64,000 bases of DNA, taken from Streptomyces californicus. Lineage in GTDB: Bacteria; Actinomycetota; Actinomycetes; Streptomycetales; Streptomycetaceae. Numbering within the stretch: the stretch's first letter is position 1; the number at the start of each line of letters is the position of its first letter. A model generated the notes under the pieces. The model saw only the letters and a list, made by a program, of their open reading frames with translations. It was not told where the DNA came from and ran no database searches. Below, in pieces: positions 54,826 to 63,948 of this stretch. The stretch lies in the NCBI RefSeq assembly GCF_000717645.1, contig NZ_JNZZ01000003.1:248001-312000 (forward strand), read 5' to 3'. Both the position numbers and the translations under genes were made by a program.

Positions 54826-54864
54826 AACCTATGGTGGCGGCGGGTGCGCGCGCAAACTATTTTC
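54826..54864 (-). promoter_or_regulatory. wblC promoter with WhiB7-type A/T box
   Basis: Minus strand: GAAAATAG (54857-54864) stands next to a -35-like TTGCGC (54850-54855), and 18 bases later comes TAGGTT (54826-54831). An A/T-rich box directly upstream of -35 is the known signature of WhiB7-activated promoters, including its own. The predicted start is near 54819, giving a leader of about 620 nt that begins with hairpins (54784-54817 and 54765-54780). Confidence 0.75.
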
Positions 54865-54878
54865 TGGACGAGTTTTCC

Positions 54879-57095
54879 TCAGGTCTCGTCGGTGTCCTGC
54901 GGGGCCTCGTCATTGACGGTCTCACCTGCGCAGATGGCCAGAACATCGGTGCCGAAGCGGTTCAGCTTCCGGTTGCCGACGCCGGCGATGACGACGAGCT
55001 CGCCCTCCGTGGACGGGACGGCCTCCGCGATCGCCATGAGCGTCTTCTCGGTGAAGACGCAGAAGTCGGGCTGGCCGAGCAGGGCCGCCTGGGCGGCGCG
55101 CCAGTCGTGCAGCCGCTCGTACAGTCCCTCGTCCATGTCCGAGGGGCAGTCCTCGCAGCGCATCAGCTTCATCTCGCCCGCGTCGGTCAGCGTCCGCCCG
55201 CAGACCCGGCACCGCACGGGGCTCCTGGGCTTGCGCTCGACCGCCGGGGCCCGGTTCGCCGCGGTCCTGGCGGTGCCCCGGTCGATACCGCCGCCGCCGC
55301 CGGTCCCGCCGCGCGCGCCGACGGTCCCCGAGCCCGGCCGCAGCCCGTTCAGGAAGCGGGTGGCCCGACGGCTCGCCCGGCCGCCCGGGGACCGGGACAG
55401 CGCCCAGGAGAGCGAGAGGTGCACGCGGGCGCGGGTGATGCCGACGTACAGCAGGCGGCGCTCCTCCTCGACCTGTTCGTCGGTCTTGGCGTAGGCGATC
55501 GGCATCATGCCCTCGGTGAGACCGACCAGGAAGACGGCGTCCCACTCCAGGCCCTTCGCCGCGTGCAGGGAGGCCAGCGTGACGCCCTGGACCGTGGGCG
55601 CGTGCTGGGCGGCCGCCCGTTCGTCCAGCTCGCGGACCAGGTCGGTGAGCGTCGCCCCCGGCCTGGCCGCCTCGAAGTCCTCCGCGAGCCGGACCAGTGC
55701 GGCCAGCGACTCCCAGCGGTCGCGCACGGCGCCGGACCCGGCGGGGGGACGCGTGGTCCAGCCCTTGGTGGAGAGCACCGCCCGCACCTGGGCGGCCAGG
55801 TCGTCCGCCCCGTCGAGCAGGGAGTCGTTGCCCCCGGCGCGGGCCGCTCCGCGCAGGGCGGTGCCCGCCTCGCGGACCTCCGCCCGCTCGAAGAACCGCT
55901 CGGCGCCGCGCAGCTGGTAGGGGACCCCGGCGTCGGCGAGGGCCTGCTCGTAGACCTCGGACTGGGAGTTGACGCGGTAGAGCACGGCGATCTCGCCGGC
56001 CGGGACGCCCGCGGCGATGAGGTCGCGGATGCGGCGGGCGGTGGACTCGGCCTCGGTGGGCTCGTCCCCGTACTCCGTGTAGACCGGCTCGGGGCCCTTG
56101 TCGCGCTGCGAGACCAGCTCCAGGCGGTGGTCGGCGGCCTTGCCGCGGGCCTGGCTCAGCAGGCCGTTGGCGAGGTGGACGACCTGGGGGGTGGAGCGGT
56201 AGTCGCGGACCAGCTTGACCACGGTCGCCCCGGGGTGGCGGGTGCGGAAGTTCAGCAGGTGGTCGGGGGTGGCCCCGGTGAAGGAGTAGATCGTCTGGCT
56301 GGCGTCGCCCACCACGCAGAGGTCGTCCCGGTCGCCGACCCAGAGGTCGAGCAGCCGCTGCTGGAGCGGGCTGACGTCCTGGTACTCGTCGACCACGAAG
56401 TGCTGGTACTGGCCGCGCACGTGCTCCGCGATGTCCGCCCGGTCCTGGAGGATGCCGACCATCAGCAGCAGCACGTCCTCGAAGTCGATCACCGAGCGGT
56501 CGCGCTTGAGCTGCTCGTACGTGGAGTAGATCTGGGCGAGCTCCGCCGGGTCGCGGGGGGCGTCCCGCTGGGCCTTGACCACGGCCGCCGCGTAGTCGGC
56601 GGGGACGGTCTGGGTGACCTTGGCCCACTCGATCTCGCTCGTCGCGTCGCGCAGCTCGGTGCGGTCGAGCCGGATCTGGCAGCGGGCGGCCGCCTCGGAG
56701 ACCAGCTGCACCTTCCGCTCCAGCAGCCGGGGCAGCTCACCACCGACTGCTTTCGGCCAGAAATACTGGAGCTGCCGGAGCGCGGCGGAGTGGAAGGTCC
56801 GCGCCTGGACGCCGGTCGCGCCGAGCTGGCGGAGCCGGCCGCGCATCTCTCCGGCGGCCCGGTTGGTGAAGGTGACGGCGAGCACGGTGGCCGGCTGGAG
56901 GATGCCGGCGCGCACCCCGTAGGCGATGCGATGGGTGATCGCGCGGGTCTTGCCCGTACCGGCTCCGGCCAGCACGCACACCGGTCCGTGCAGGGCGAGC
57001 GCCACCTCGCGCTGCTCGGGGTCGAGCCCGTCGAGCACGGCGTCCGGGGTGTCGGGAACCTGCGGGAAGAGGGTGGAGTGCGTTGCTGCTGTCAC
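54879..57095 (-). CDS. uvrD2: UvrD2-type DNA helicase with zinc motif and HRDC domain
   Basis: This is a 738-residue superfamily 1A helicase. Motif I is LAGAGTGKT, motif II is FVVDEYQDVSP, and GDASQTIYSFTGA is motif III. After the 2B region come a tetracysteine motif (CRVCGR...CEDCP, about 605-630) and a C-terminal HRDC-like domain (GVGNRKLNRFGTDVLAICAG). This zinc-plus-HRDC tail defines mycobacterial UvrD2 (Rv3198c), which lies beside whiB7 as here. GTG 57095 is used; the frame upstream of it is the divergent intergenic region. Confidence 0.93.
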   Translation of the reverse strand: MTAATHSTLFPQVPDTPDAVLDGLDPEQREVALALHGPVCVLAGAGTGKTRAITHRIAYGVRAGILQPATVLAVTFTNRAAGEMRGRLRQLGATGVQARTFHSAALRQLQYFWPKAVGGELPRLLERKVQLVSEAAARCQIRLDRTELRDATSEIEWAKVTQTVPADYAAAVVKAQRDAPRDPAELAQIYSTYEQLKRDRSVIDFEDVLLLMVGILQDRADIAEHVRGQYQHFVVDEYQDVSPLQQRLLDLWVGDRDDLCVVGDASQTIYSFTGATPDHLLNFRTRHPGATVVKLVRDYRSTPQVVHLANGLLSQARGKAADHRLELVSQRDKGPEPVYTEYGDEPTEAESTARRIRDLIAAGVPAGEIAVLYRVNSQSEVYEQALADAGVPYQLRGAERFFERAEVREAGTALRGAARAGGNDSLLDGADDLAAQVRAVLSTKGWTTRPPAGSGAVRDRWESLAALVRLAEDFEAARPGATLTDLVRELDERAAAQHAPTVQGVTLASLHAAKGLEWDAVFLVGLTEGMMPIAYAKTDEQVEEERRLLYVGITRARVHLSLSWALSRSPGGRASRRATRFLNGLRPGSGTVGARGGTGGGGGIDRGTARTAANRAPAVERKPRSPVRCRVCGRTLTDAGEMKLMRCEDCPSDMDEGLYERLHDWRAAQAALLGQPDFCVFTEKTLMAIAEAVPSTEGELVVIAGVGNRKLNRFGTDVLAICAGETVNDEAPQDTDET

Positions 57096-57273
57096 CCCGC
57101 CATGCTGCCAGGTCCCCGGGGGCGGATGCGGCGGTTGTCCACAGGGGTGAGGCATTCGTCGTACCGGTACGGGCCGGGCGGAGGGGCGGTGCGGGGTGCG
57201 CGCGACGGTCGGCGAACGGCCGGATTCCATGTGCCGGGACCGGCTCCTCGCTGGGGGAAGTCGCCTCCGTTGG

Positions 57274-57299
57274 GGAATGGGAGCCTCGTCCCGTACGTT
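57274..57299 (+). promoter_or_regulatory. sigma-R promoter of the mycoredoxin gene
   Basis: GGAAT (57274-57278) and GTT (57297-57299) are separated by exactly 18 bases, the same spacing as the sigR autoregulated promoter at 23339-23364. The expected start, near 57306, is about 90 bases before the ATG. Confidence 0.88.
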
Positions 57300-57395
57300 C
57301 TCTGACCGTGCGGGACGGCCGCGGACAGGGGCCGGGCCGCACGGGACGCTGCCGGCCGCGCAGCGGTACGGACGAGACGAAGGAGCGCCAGCGAC

Positions 57396-57650
57396 ATGGC
57401 GGGCACTGTGACGATGTACAGCACCACCTGGTGCGGTTACTGCCGTCGGCTGAAGAGCCAGATGGACCGCGAGGGCATCGCGTACAACGAGGTCAACATC
57501 GAGCACGACCCGGAGTCGGCCGCTTTCGTCGAGAAGGCGAACGGCGGGAACCAGACAGTCCCGACGCTGCTGATCGTGTCCCCCTCGGGCACCGAGTCGG
57601 TCATGACGAACCCTTCGCTGGCCCAGGTGAAGCAGGCGCTCGCCGCCTGA
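57396..57650 (+). CDS. mrx1: mycoredoxin (glutaredoxin-like)
   Basis: The protein has 84 residues in a thioredoxin fold. The active site is TTWCGYCRRLK (Cys13-x2-Cys16), and the cis-Pro loop is TVPTLLI. Mycoredoxins reduce mycothiol mixed disulfides. It is immediately divergent from uvrD2, as in mycobacteria (Rv3198A). The sigma-R promoter upstream places it in the thiol-stress regulon controlled by the sigR-rsrA genes 34 kb away. Purine-rich GACGAAGGAGCG precedes the ATG. Confidence 0.92.
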   Translation: MAGTVTMYSTTWCGYCRRLKSQMDREGIAYNEVNIEHDPESAAFVEKANGGNQTVPTLLIVSPSGTESVMTNPSLAQVKQALAA

Positions 57651-57672
57651 CCCGTGGACGGCCGACGCCCCC

Positions 57673-57695
57673 TGCCCCCGGCACCGCCGGGGGCA
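57673..57695. terminator. bidirectional terminator between mrx1 and nudC
   Basis: TGCCCCCGGC (57673-57682) pairs exactly with 57686-57695, loop ACC. It is 22 bases after the mrx1 stop. Confidence 0.8.
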
Positions 57696-57771
57696 GTCGT
57701 GCGTCCGGGGGCGAGCGCACCCGTGGGGCCGGGATCCGACCGCCCCGCGCCCGCTGCCGGGCGTCCTGCGG

Positions 57772-58728
57772 TCAGCCGGTCCGCTTCGCGGCGCCGGGCT
57801 TCGGGAGCGGCTTGCCGTACCAGAGCTCGATCAGCCGGGCCGCGATCGAGATGCCGAACGGGGGCATGATCTCGCCGGACTCGAAGGCGGCGGTGAGGTC
57901 CTCGCGGGAGAACCAGCGGGCCTCCTCGATCTCCTCGCCGTCGACCTGGATGTCGAAGGTGGTCGCCCGTGCCATGAAGCCGAGCATCAGGCTGGAGGGG
58001 AACGGCCACGGCTGGCTGGCGATGTACTCGACCTCGCCGACGGTGACGCCCGCCTCCTCGTAGACCTCGCGGGCCACGGACTGCTCGATGGACTCCCCCG
58101 GCTCGACGAACCCGGCGAGCGTGGAGAAGCGGCCCTCCGGCCAGTGCACCTGGCGGCCCAGCAGGGCCCGGTCCTGGTCGTCGGTGACGAGCATGATGAC
58201 CGCCGGGTCGGTGCGCGGGTAGTGCTCGGCCCCGCAGGCCGGGCAGCGGCGGATGTGGCCGGCCGCCGCGATGACGGTGCGCTCGCCGCAGCGGGAGCAG
58301 AAGCGGTGCAGGCGCTGCCAGTTCTCCAGGGCGACGGCGTGCACCATCAGCCCCGCGTCGCGCGGTCCGAGCAGCAGTCCGGCCTCGCGCAGCCCGGCGG
58401 GGCGGGCCGACTGGTCCATGCGGCCGGGCAGTGAGTCCTTCTGGAGCGCGAAGTAGCTGACGCCGTCCTCGTCGGTGCCGAGGAAGTACCGGTGGGTCTC
58501 GGTGACCGGGGCCTCGAAGGCCGGGGTCATGACGATCTCGGTACCGCCCTCGGGGGTGTCGTCGATCAGCACCTGGCCGCCGGAGACGACGAAGACGCGG
58601 GTCGTCGGGTGGCTCCAGGCCACGGACAGCCATGCCTCGTCGAGCCGATGGTGGGCCGCGCGGTCGACGCCGCTCGGCGCGGTGAGGCCGATCGGGCGGT
58701 CCGGGGTGGCGTTGTCGAAGGTGCTCAC
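57772..58728 (-). CDS. nudC: NADH pyrophosphatase NudC (NAD-cap hydrolase)
   Basis: The protein has 318 residues. The zinc ribbon is CSRCG...CPACG (about 142-163). The Nudix box is GFVEPGESIEQSVAREVYEEAGV, followed by the NudC-specific SQPWPFPSSLMLGF. It splits NADH and removes NAD caps from RNA. It lies 53 bases downstream of the M20 peptidase gene, so it is probably the end of the adnAB-peptidase-nudC transcript. The mycobacterial counterpart is Rv3199c. Confidence 0.94.
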   Translation of the reverse strand: MSTFDNATPDRPIGLTAPSGVDRAAHHRLDEAWLSVAWSHPTTRVFVVSGGQVLIDDTPEGGTEIVMTPAFEAPVTETHRYFLGTDEDGVSYFALQKDSLPGRMDQSARPAGLREAGLLLGPRDAGLMVHAVALENWQRLHRFCSRCGERTVIAAAGHIRRCPACGAEHYPRTDPAVIMLVTDDQDRALLGRQVHWPEGRFSTLAGFVEPGESIEQSVAREVYEEAGVTVGEVEYIASQPWPFPSSLMLGFMARATTFDIQVDGEEIEEARWFSREDLTAAFESGEIMPPFGISIAARLIELWYGKPLPKPGAAKRTG

Positions 58729-58781
58729 AGGTGCTTCCTACTCCCCCTGGGTGGATCGGGCTGTACGGAGGTGGGGCGGGT

Positions 58782-60179
58782 TCATCGGCCGAGCGCGGCG
58801 GCCAGCTCGCCCCACAGGTACGCGGTCGTCTCCACGCCCTTGAGCAGGAGGTCCAGCTCGACCTTCTCGTCGGGGGCGTGCCAACCGTCGGAGGGCACGG
58901 AGATGCCGAGGAAGAGGACGGGGGCGCCGAGGACGTCCCGCAGGTCGGCGGCGGGTCCCGAACCGCCCTCCCGGGTGAAGAGGATCTTCCGGTCGAAGGC
59001 GCGGCCCATCGCGCGGGCCACGGCCCGGAGGGCGGGGTGGTCCAGCGGGGTCAGACAGGGGCGGGTGGCGGGCTGGAAGGCGATGGCGTGCCGGATGCCC
59101 GCCGGGACGCGGGAGGCGGTCCAGGCGGTGACCGCCTCCTGGATCCGGTCGGGGTCCTGGCCGTCGACCAGCCGGAAGCTGATCTTCACCAGGGCGGAGG
59201 AGGGGATGATCGTCTTGCTGCCGGCGCCCTGGTAGCCGCCGCCGATGCCGTTGACCTCGGCGGTGGGGCGGGCCCAGACGCGCTCCAGCGTGGAGTACCC
59301 GGCCTCGCCGGCCGCCGCCCCCGACTTGGCGGTGCGCAGCCAGGTGGCCTCGTCGAAGGGCAGCTCGGCGAAGAGGGCCCGTTCGGTGTCGGTGAGGTCG
59401 GCGACCCCGTCGTAGAAGCCGGGGATCGCGACGCGGCCGTCCTCGTCGTGGAGGGCGGCGACCAGGCGGGCGATCTCGGTGGCGGGGTTGGGGACGGCTC
59501 CGCCGAACGATCCCGAGTGGATGTCCTGGGCGGGTCCGTACAGCTGGATCTCGCACTCGGCGAGGCCGCGCATACCGGTGCAGACGGTCGGGGTGTCCTC
59601 GTCCCACATGCCGGTGTCGGAGACGATCACCGCGTCGGCGGCGAGCCGGTCCGTGTGCTGCTCGGCCAGGGCCCGGAAGTGCGGGGAGCCGGACTCCTCC
59701 TCGCCCTCGATCAGCAGCTTGAGGTTGACGGCGGGGGTGGTGCGGCCGGTCGCGGCGAGGTGGGCGCGGACGCCGAGCGTGTGGAAGAACACCTGGCCCT
59801 TGTCGTCGGCCGCGCCGCGTCCGTACATCCGACCGTCGCGGATCACCGGCTCGAACGGGTCGGTGGCCCAGCCGTCCTCGCGGGCGGCGGGCTGCACGTC
59901 GTGGTGGCCGTAGACCAGGACGGTCGGGGCTCCGGGGTCCTCGCTCGGCCACTCGGCGAAGACCGCCGGGGCGCCGGGGGTCTCCCAGATCTCGGCGACC
60001 GGGAACCCGGTCTCCTTGAGCTTGGCGCTCAGCCACTCGGCGCTGCGCCATACGTCCCCGGCATGCTCCGGCTGCGCGGAGACGGAGGGGATGCGCAGCC
60101 ACGCGGCCAGGTCGTCGAGGAAGGCCGCGCGGTGCTGTTCGGTGTACGTGCGGACGGCGCTGTCCGGGGTCTCGCTCAT
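58782..60179 (-). CDS. M20-family dipeptidase/carboxypeptidase
   Basis: The protein has 465 residues. The dinuclear zinc site reads VYGHHDVQPA (His), GRGAADDKGQ (bridging Asp), EGEEESGS (catalytic Glu and ligand Glu) and SDTGMW (Asp); the dimerisation lid domain (about 190-350) is present. It belongs to the carnosinase-like dipeptidase subgroup. ATG 60179 is 10 bases after the adnB stop, so it belongs to the adnB operon. There is no signal peptide. A role in DNA repair is not implied. Confidence 0.9.
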   Translation of the reverse strand: MSETPDSAVRTYTEQHRAAFLDDLAAWLRIPSVSAQPEHAGDVWRSAEWLSAKLKETGFPVAEIWETPGAPAVFAEWPSEDPGAPTVLVYGHHDVQPAAREDGWATDPFEPVIRDGRMYGRGAADDKGQVFFHTLGVRAHLAATGRTTPAVNLKLLIEGEEESGSPHFRALAEQHTDRLAADAVIVSDTGMWDEDTPTVCTGMRGLAECEIQLYGPAQDIHSGSFGGAVPNPATEIARLVAALHDEDGRVAIPGFYDGVADLTDTERALFAELPFDEATWLRTAKSGAAAGEAGYSTLERVWARPTAEVNGIGGGYQGAGSKTIIPSSALVKISFRLVDGQDPDRIQEAVTAWTASRVPAGIRHAIAFQPATRPCLTPLDHPALRAVARAMGRAFDRKILFTREGGSGPAADLRDVLGAPVLFLGISVPSDGWHAPDEKVELDLLLKGVETTAYLWGELAAALGR

Positions 60180-60189
60180 GCTCTTGAGC

Positions 60190-63100
60190 CTAGCCGTCCT
60201 CGGGGGCCGGCTCGTCCAGCAGGATGCGCTCCAGCTCCGCCCGGCCGGGCAGGGACCGGGGGCGGACGGTCTCCCCGGTGCGTACGTAGAGGAAGGTGGC
60301 GGTGACCTCGTCCAGCGGCAGACCGTGCAGTTCGGCCCAGGCGAGCCGGTAGACGGCGAGCTGGAGCGGGTCGGCCGTGCGGTGGCGGCTGGTCTTCCAG
60401 TCGACGATCTCGTAGGCGTCACCCGTGCGGTAGACCGCGTCGATACGGCCCCGGATCACCCGGCCCGCCAGGGTGATCTGGAAGGGGGTCTCCACGCGGT
60501 ACGGCGTGCGCCGGGCGTACGCGGTGCGCTCGAACGCCTCCTTCAGCTCGGCGAGGTCGCGCTCGTCGGCGATCTCCGCGTGGCTCCCGTCGCCCCCGGG
60601 CAGTTCGTCGGGGCCGAGCAGGGGCAGCGGCAGCTCCTCGTACCGGGACTCCACCCAGGCGTGGAACCGGGTGCCCCGGCGGGCGGCGGGCTGCGGCGGG
60701 CGGGGCATGGGCCGGGCCAGCTCCCGGGCGAAGGCGTCGGGGTCCTCGGCCAGGCGCAGCAGCTGGGTGGCGGAGAGCGAGGCGGGGACGACGACCTCGC
60801 GCACGGTGGCGCGGGCGCGGCGCAGCTCGCCGGCGAGGGACTCCAGGTCCCGGTCCCAGGAGGCGAGGGTGCGGGCCTCCTCGGGAGTGAGCCGGTCGAC
60901 GGGGTCGGCGGTTTCCTGGGCGTGGCGGGCCGCCGGGATGTGCGGTGCGGACTCGGGGTGCGGAGGCGCGTCCGCCGGGTCCGGGGCGGACTCGGTGCGC
61001 GGGGGCGTGTCCGCCGGGCCCGCGCCGGACTCGGGCGGGCCGGGAGGGCATTCGGTGGGGAGCGCGTCCCAGTCCCAGTCCTCGTCGGCCGGCGGCTCGT
61101 CGAGCGGAGGCTCGTCGTCCCAGGGCTCGTGCGCCGGTACGTCGTCGGGTTCGGGGGCGTACGCCGGCTCCCGCTCGTCCTCCCGCCCGGCGAGGTGCTC
61201 CAGGTGGGCCAGGACCGTGTCGCGGGCGGCCCGGCGACGGGCGAGGGCGTCGGCGTCGAGCGGGAGCGGCCAGGCGAGGTCCGCGTCGCGCTCGGCGAGG
61301 GCCGGGTTCTCCTCGCCCTCGGCGGGCTCGTCCGCCCACGCCTCGATCTCGCCGTACCCGGCGGCGCAGTGCTCGTACAGCGCCTCCAGGAAGGCGGACG
61401 GGCCGCGCGTGCGCTTCTGGGACGGGCCCCACCAGTGGCCGGAGCCGAGGAGCAGCGAGCGGGGGCGGGTGAAGGTGACGTAGCCGAGGCGCAGCTCCTC
61501 CGTGTGCTGGTGCTCCTTCATCTCCGCCTTGAACGCCTTGATCCCCTTGGCGTCGAGGCCATCGTGCGTGTCCAGGGCGGGGAGCGTCGCCGCGTCGCCG
61601 CGCAGGGCGTGCGGGAGCACCTTGGCCTGGGCGGTCCAGGCGTCCCGGGACTGGCCGCTGGGGAACTGGCCGGTGACCAGCCCGGGGACCGCGACCACGT
61701 CCCACTCCAGCCCCTTGGACTTGTGGGCGGTGAGGACCTTGACGGTGTTCTCGCCGCCGGGCAGCGCGTTGTCGAGGCCCTTCTCGTACTGGGCGGCGGT
61801 CCGCAGGAAGCCGAGGAAGGCGAGCAGCGACGCCTCGCCGTCCAGGGAGGCGAAGCGGGCCGCCAGGTCCAGGAAGTTGCCGAGGGTCTCGCGGCGGCGG
61901 GCGGCCAGCGCCTGCGGGGACGCGGACAGCTCGACCTCCAGACCGGTGGTGGCCAGGACCCGGTGGAGCACGTCCATCAGGGGGTCCGCGAGGGAGCGGC
62001 GCAGGTCGCGCAGTTCCCGGGCGAGGCGGGCGAAGCGGACGCGGGCCTCGGCGGAGAACGGCAGCCCGTCGTCGGCCACGTCCCCCGCCACCAGGAAGGT
62101 GTCCAGCGCGTCCGCGAGCGATATCACCTCGGCCGGGTCCGTCCCCTCGACGGCGTCCGCGAGCCGCTGGTCGGCGTCGGCGCCGTCCGCCTGGCCGGCC
62201 CGGTGCACCAGGAGCCGGGCGCGGCGGCCGAGGAGCGCGAGGTCGCGGGGGCCGATGCGCCAGCGGGGCCCGGTGAGGAGGCGGACCAGGGACGCGTTGG
62301 CCCCCGGGTCCTGGAGGACCTCGCAGACGGCGACCAGGTCGGCCACCTCGGGCAGGTGGAGCAGCCCGGCGAGGCCGACGACCTCGACCGGGATGTCCCG
62401 GGCGACCAGGGCGGCCTGGATCTCGGGGAAGTCCCCGGCGGTACGGCACAGGACGGCGATCTCGCCCGGCGGGGTGCCGGTGCGGACCAGGTGGGCGAGG
62501 GAGTCCGCGAGCCAGTCGATCTCCTCCGTGTGGGTGGGCAGCAGGGCGCAGCGGACCACGCCGTCGCGCTCGGCGCCGGGCGCGGGCCGCAGGGCCTCGA
62601 CGCCTTCGTGCATCGCGCGCAGCGGTTCGGCGAGGCCGTTGGCGAGCTGGAGGAGCCGGCCACCGCTGCGCCGGTTCTCGCTGAGGCTGTAGCGGGTGGC
62701 GGGGGCGCCGTCGGCGTGCGGGAAGTGCTCGGGGAAGTCGTCGAGGTTGGCGACGGACGCGCCGCGCCAGCCATAGATCGCCTGGCAGGGGTCGCCGACG
62801 GCGGTCACCGCGTGGCCGGTGGGCGCGGGCCGGGGCACACCCGGCTCCGTACCGTCACCGCCTCCCCCGACGCCGCTGCCGCCACTGCCTCCGCCTGCCT
62901 CGGTGCCCGCGCCGCCGGCCCCGCCGCTGCCACTGCCTCCGCCGAACAGGGCCGAGAGCAGCAGGCGCTGGGCGACCGACGTGTCCTGGTACTCGTCGAG
63001 GAGGACGACGCGGAACTCGTCCCGCAGGATCCGCCCGACCTCGGGCCGGGTCAGCGCCAGCTCGGCGGAGAGGGCGATCTGGTCGCCGAAGTCCAGCAGG

Positions 63101-63807
63101 TCGCGGGCGCGCTTGGCGGCCCGGTAGCGCTCGGTGAGGCCGAGGAGCGAGCGGCGGGCCTCGGCGGTCTCGGGGATCTTGCGCAGGTCGGCGTTGCTGA
63201 GCCTGGCGTCGGCCAGGTCCCGCAGCAGCTCGGTGTCGTACGCCTCCAGCGTCCCCGGCCTCACGAGGTGTTCGGACAGCTCCGCGTCGAGCGCCAGGAG
63301 GTCGCTGACCAGGGTGGAGAAGGAGCGGGTGAGCGCCGGATACGGGCCCGGGGCCTCGCGCAGCACCTTGGCCGCGAGCTGGTAGCGGGTGGCGTCGGCC
63401 AGCAGGCGGGTGGACGGTTCCAGGCCGATGCGCAGCCCGTGCTCGGTGAGGAGGCGGCCGGCGAACGCGTGGTACGTGGAGATGGTGGGCTCGCCCGGGG
63501 GGTTGTCCGGGTCGATGGCGTCGGGGTCGGTGACCCCGGCGGCGATCAGCGCCTTGCGGACGCGTTCGGCCAGCTCGCCGGCGGCCTTGTTGGTGAACGT
63601 GAGGCCGAGGACCTGCTCGGGGGCGACCTGTCCGGTGCCGACCAGCCAGACCACGCGGGCGGCCATCACCGTGGTCTTGCCCGACCCGGCCCCGGCCACG
63701 ATCACCTGCGGGGCGGGCGGCGCGATGATGCAGGCCGTCTGCTCCGGGGTGAACGGGATCCCGAGGAGCTCCTTGAGCTGCTCGGGATCGGTGATGCGCG
63801 GGGACAC
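60190..63807 (-). CDS. adnB: AdnB-like ATP-dependent helicase/RecB-type nuclease
   Basis: The protein has 1205 residues. The UvrD-type motor has motif I AGAGSGKTT (39-45) and motif II LLDEYQDTS. A Gly/Ser-rich insertion of about 35 residues follows motif II. A RecB-like nuclease ends the protein with HAWVES, RGRIDAVYR and EIVDWKTSR. Actinobacterial AdnAB resects double-strand breaks in place of RecBCD. This is the downstream gene next to nudC, matching AdnB (Rv3201c). GTG 63807 begins the conserved MS(A/P)RI-PEQLKELLG-type N-terminus; the frame 35 codons upstream is encoded by a DNA repeat. Confidence 0.82.
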   Translation of the reverse strand: MSPRITDPEQLKELLGIPFTPEQTACIIAPPAPQVIVAGAGSGKTTVMAARVVWLVGTGQVAPEQVLGLTFTNKAAGELAERVRKALIAAGVTDPDAIDPDNPPGEPTISTYHAFAGRLLTEHGLRIGLEPSTRLLADATRYQLAAKVLREAPGPYPALTRSFSTLVSDLLALDAELSEHLVRPGTLEAYDTELLRDLADARLSNADLRKIPETAEARRSLLGLTERYRAAKRARDLLDFGDQIALSAELALTRPEVGRILRDEFRVVLLDEYQDTSVAQRLLLSALFGGGSGSGGAGGAGTEAGGGSGGSGVGGGGDGTEPGVPRPAPTGHAVTAVGDPCQAIYGWRGASVANLDDFPEHFPHADGAPATRYSLSENRRSGGRLLQLANGLAEPLRAMHEGVEALRPAPGAERDGVVRCALLPTHTEEIDWLADSLAHLVRTGTPPGEIAVLCRTAGDFPEIQAALVARDIPVEVVGLAGLLHLPEVADLVAVCEVLQDPGANASLVRLLTGPRWRIGPRDLALLGRRARLLVHRAGQADGADADQRLADAVEGTDPAEVISLADALDTFLVAGDVADDGLPFSAEARVRFARLARELRDLRRSLADPLMDVLHRVLATTGLEVELSASPQALAARRRETLGNFLDLAARFASLDGEASLLAFLGFLRTAAQYEKGLDNALPGGENTVKVLTAHKSKGLEWDVVAVPGLVTGQFPSGQSRDAWTAQAKVLPHALRGDAATLPALDTHDGLDAKGIKAFKAEMKEHQHTEELRLGYVTFTRPRSLLLGSGHWWGPSQKRTRGPSAFLEALYEHCAAGYGEIEAWADEPAEGEENPALAERDADLAWPLPLDADALARRRAARDTVLAHLEHLAGREDEREPAYAPEPDDVPAHEPWDDEPPLDEPPADEDWDWDALPTECPPGPPESGAGPADTPPRTESAPDPADAPPHPESAPHIPAARHAQETADPVDRLTPEEARTLASWDRDLESLAGELRRARATVREVVVPASLSATQLLRLAEDPDAFARELARPMPRPPQPAARRGTRFHAWVESRYEELPLPLLGPDELPGGDGSHAEIADERDLAELKEAFERTAYARRTPYRVETPFQITLAGRVIRGRIDAVYRTGDAYEIVDWKTSRHRTADPLQLAVYRLAWAELHGLPLDEVTATFLYVRTGETVRPRSLPGRAELERILLDEPAPEDG

Positions 63808-63854
63808 CCGGACAACGGTAACCGGGCGCGCCGACATCCCGGACGCACCGGGGC

Positions 63855-63910
63855 CCCGGACGGAAGCCGCAGCGGACGCCCCGGGATCCCGGACGGAAGC
63901 CGAAGCGGAC
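63855..63910. repeat. 33-bp-period repeat between adnA and adnB
   Basis: The 23-mers at 63855-63877 and 63888-63910 (core CCCGGACGGAAGCCG) differ at one position and are 33 bp apart. They lie between the adnA stop and the adnB start, where they would encode SASVRDPGAS-like repeats if translated. Confidence 0.75.
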
Positions 63911-63948
63911 ACGGCGGCTGCTCCACGACCCGGTGCCGGAAGCGGCGG

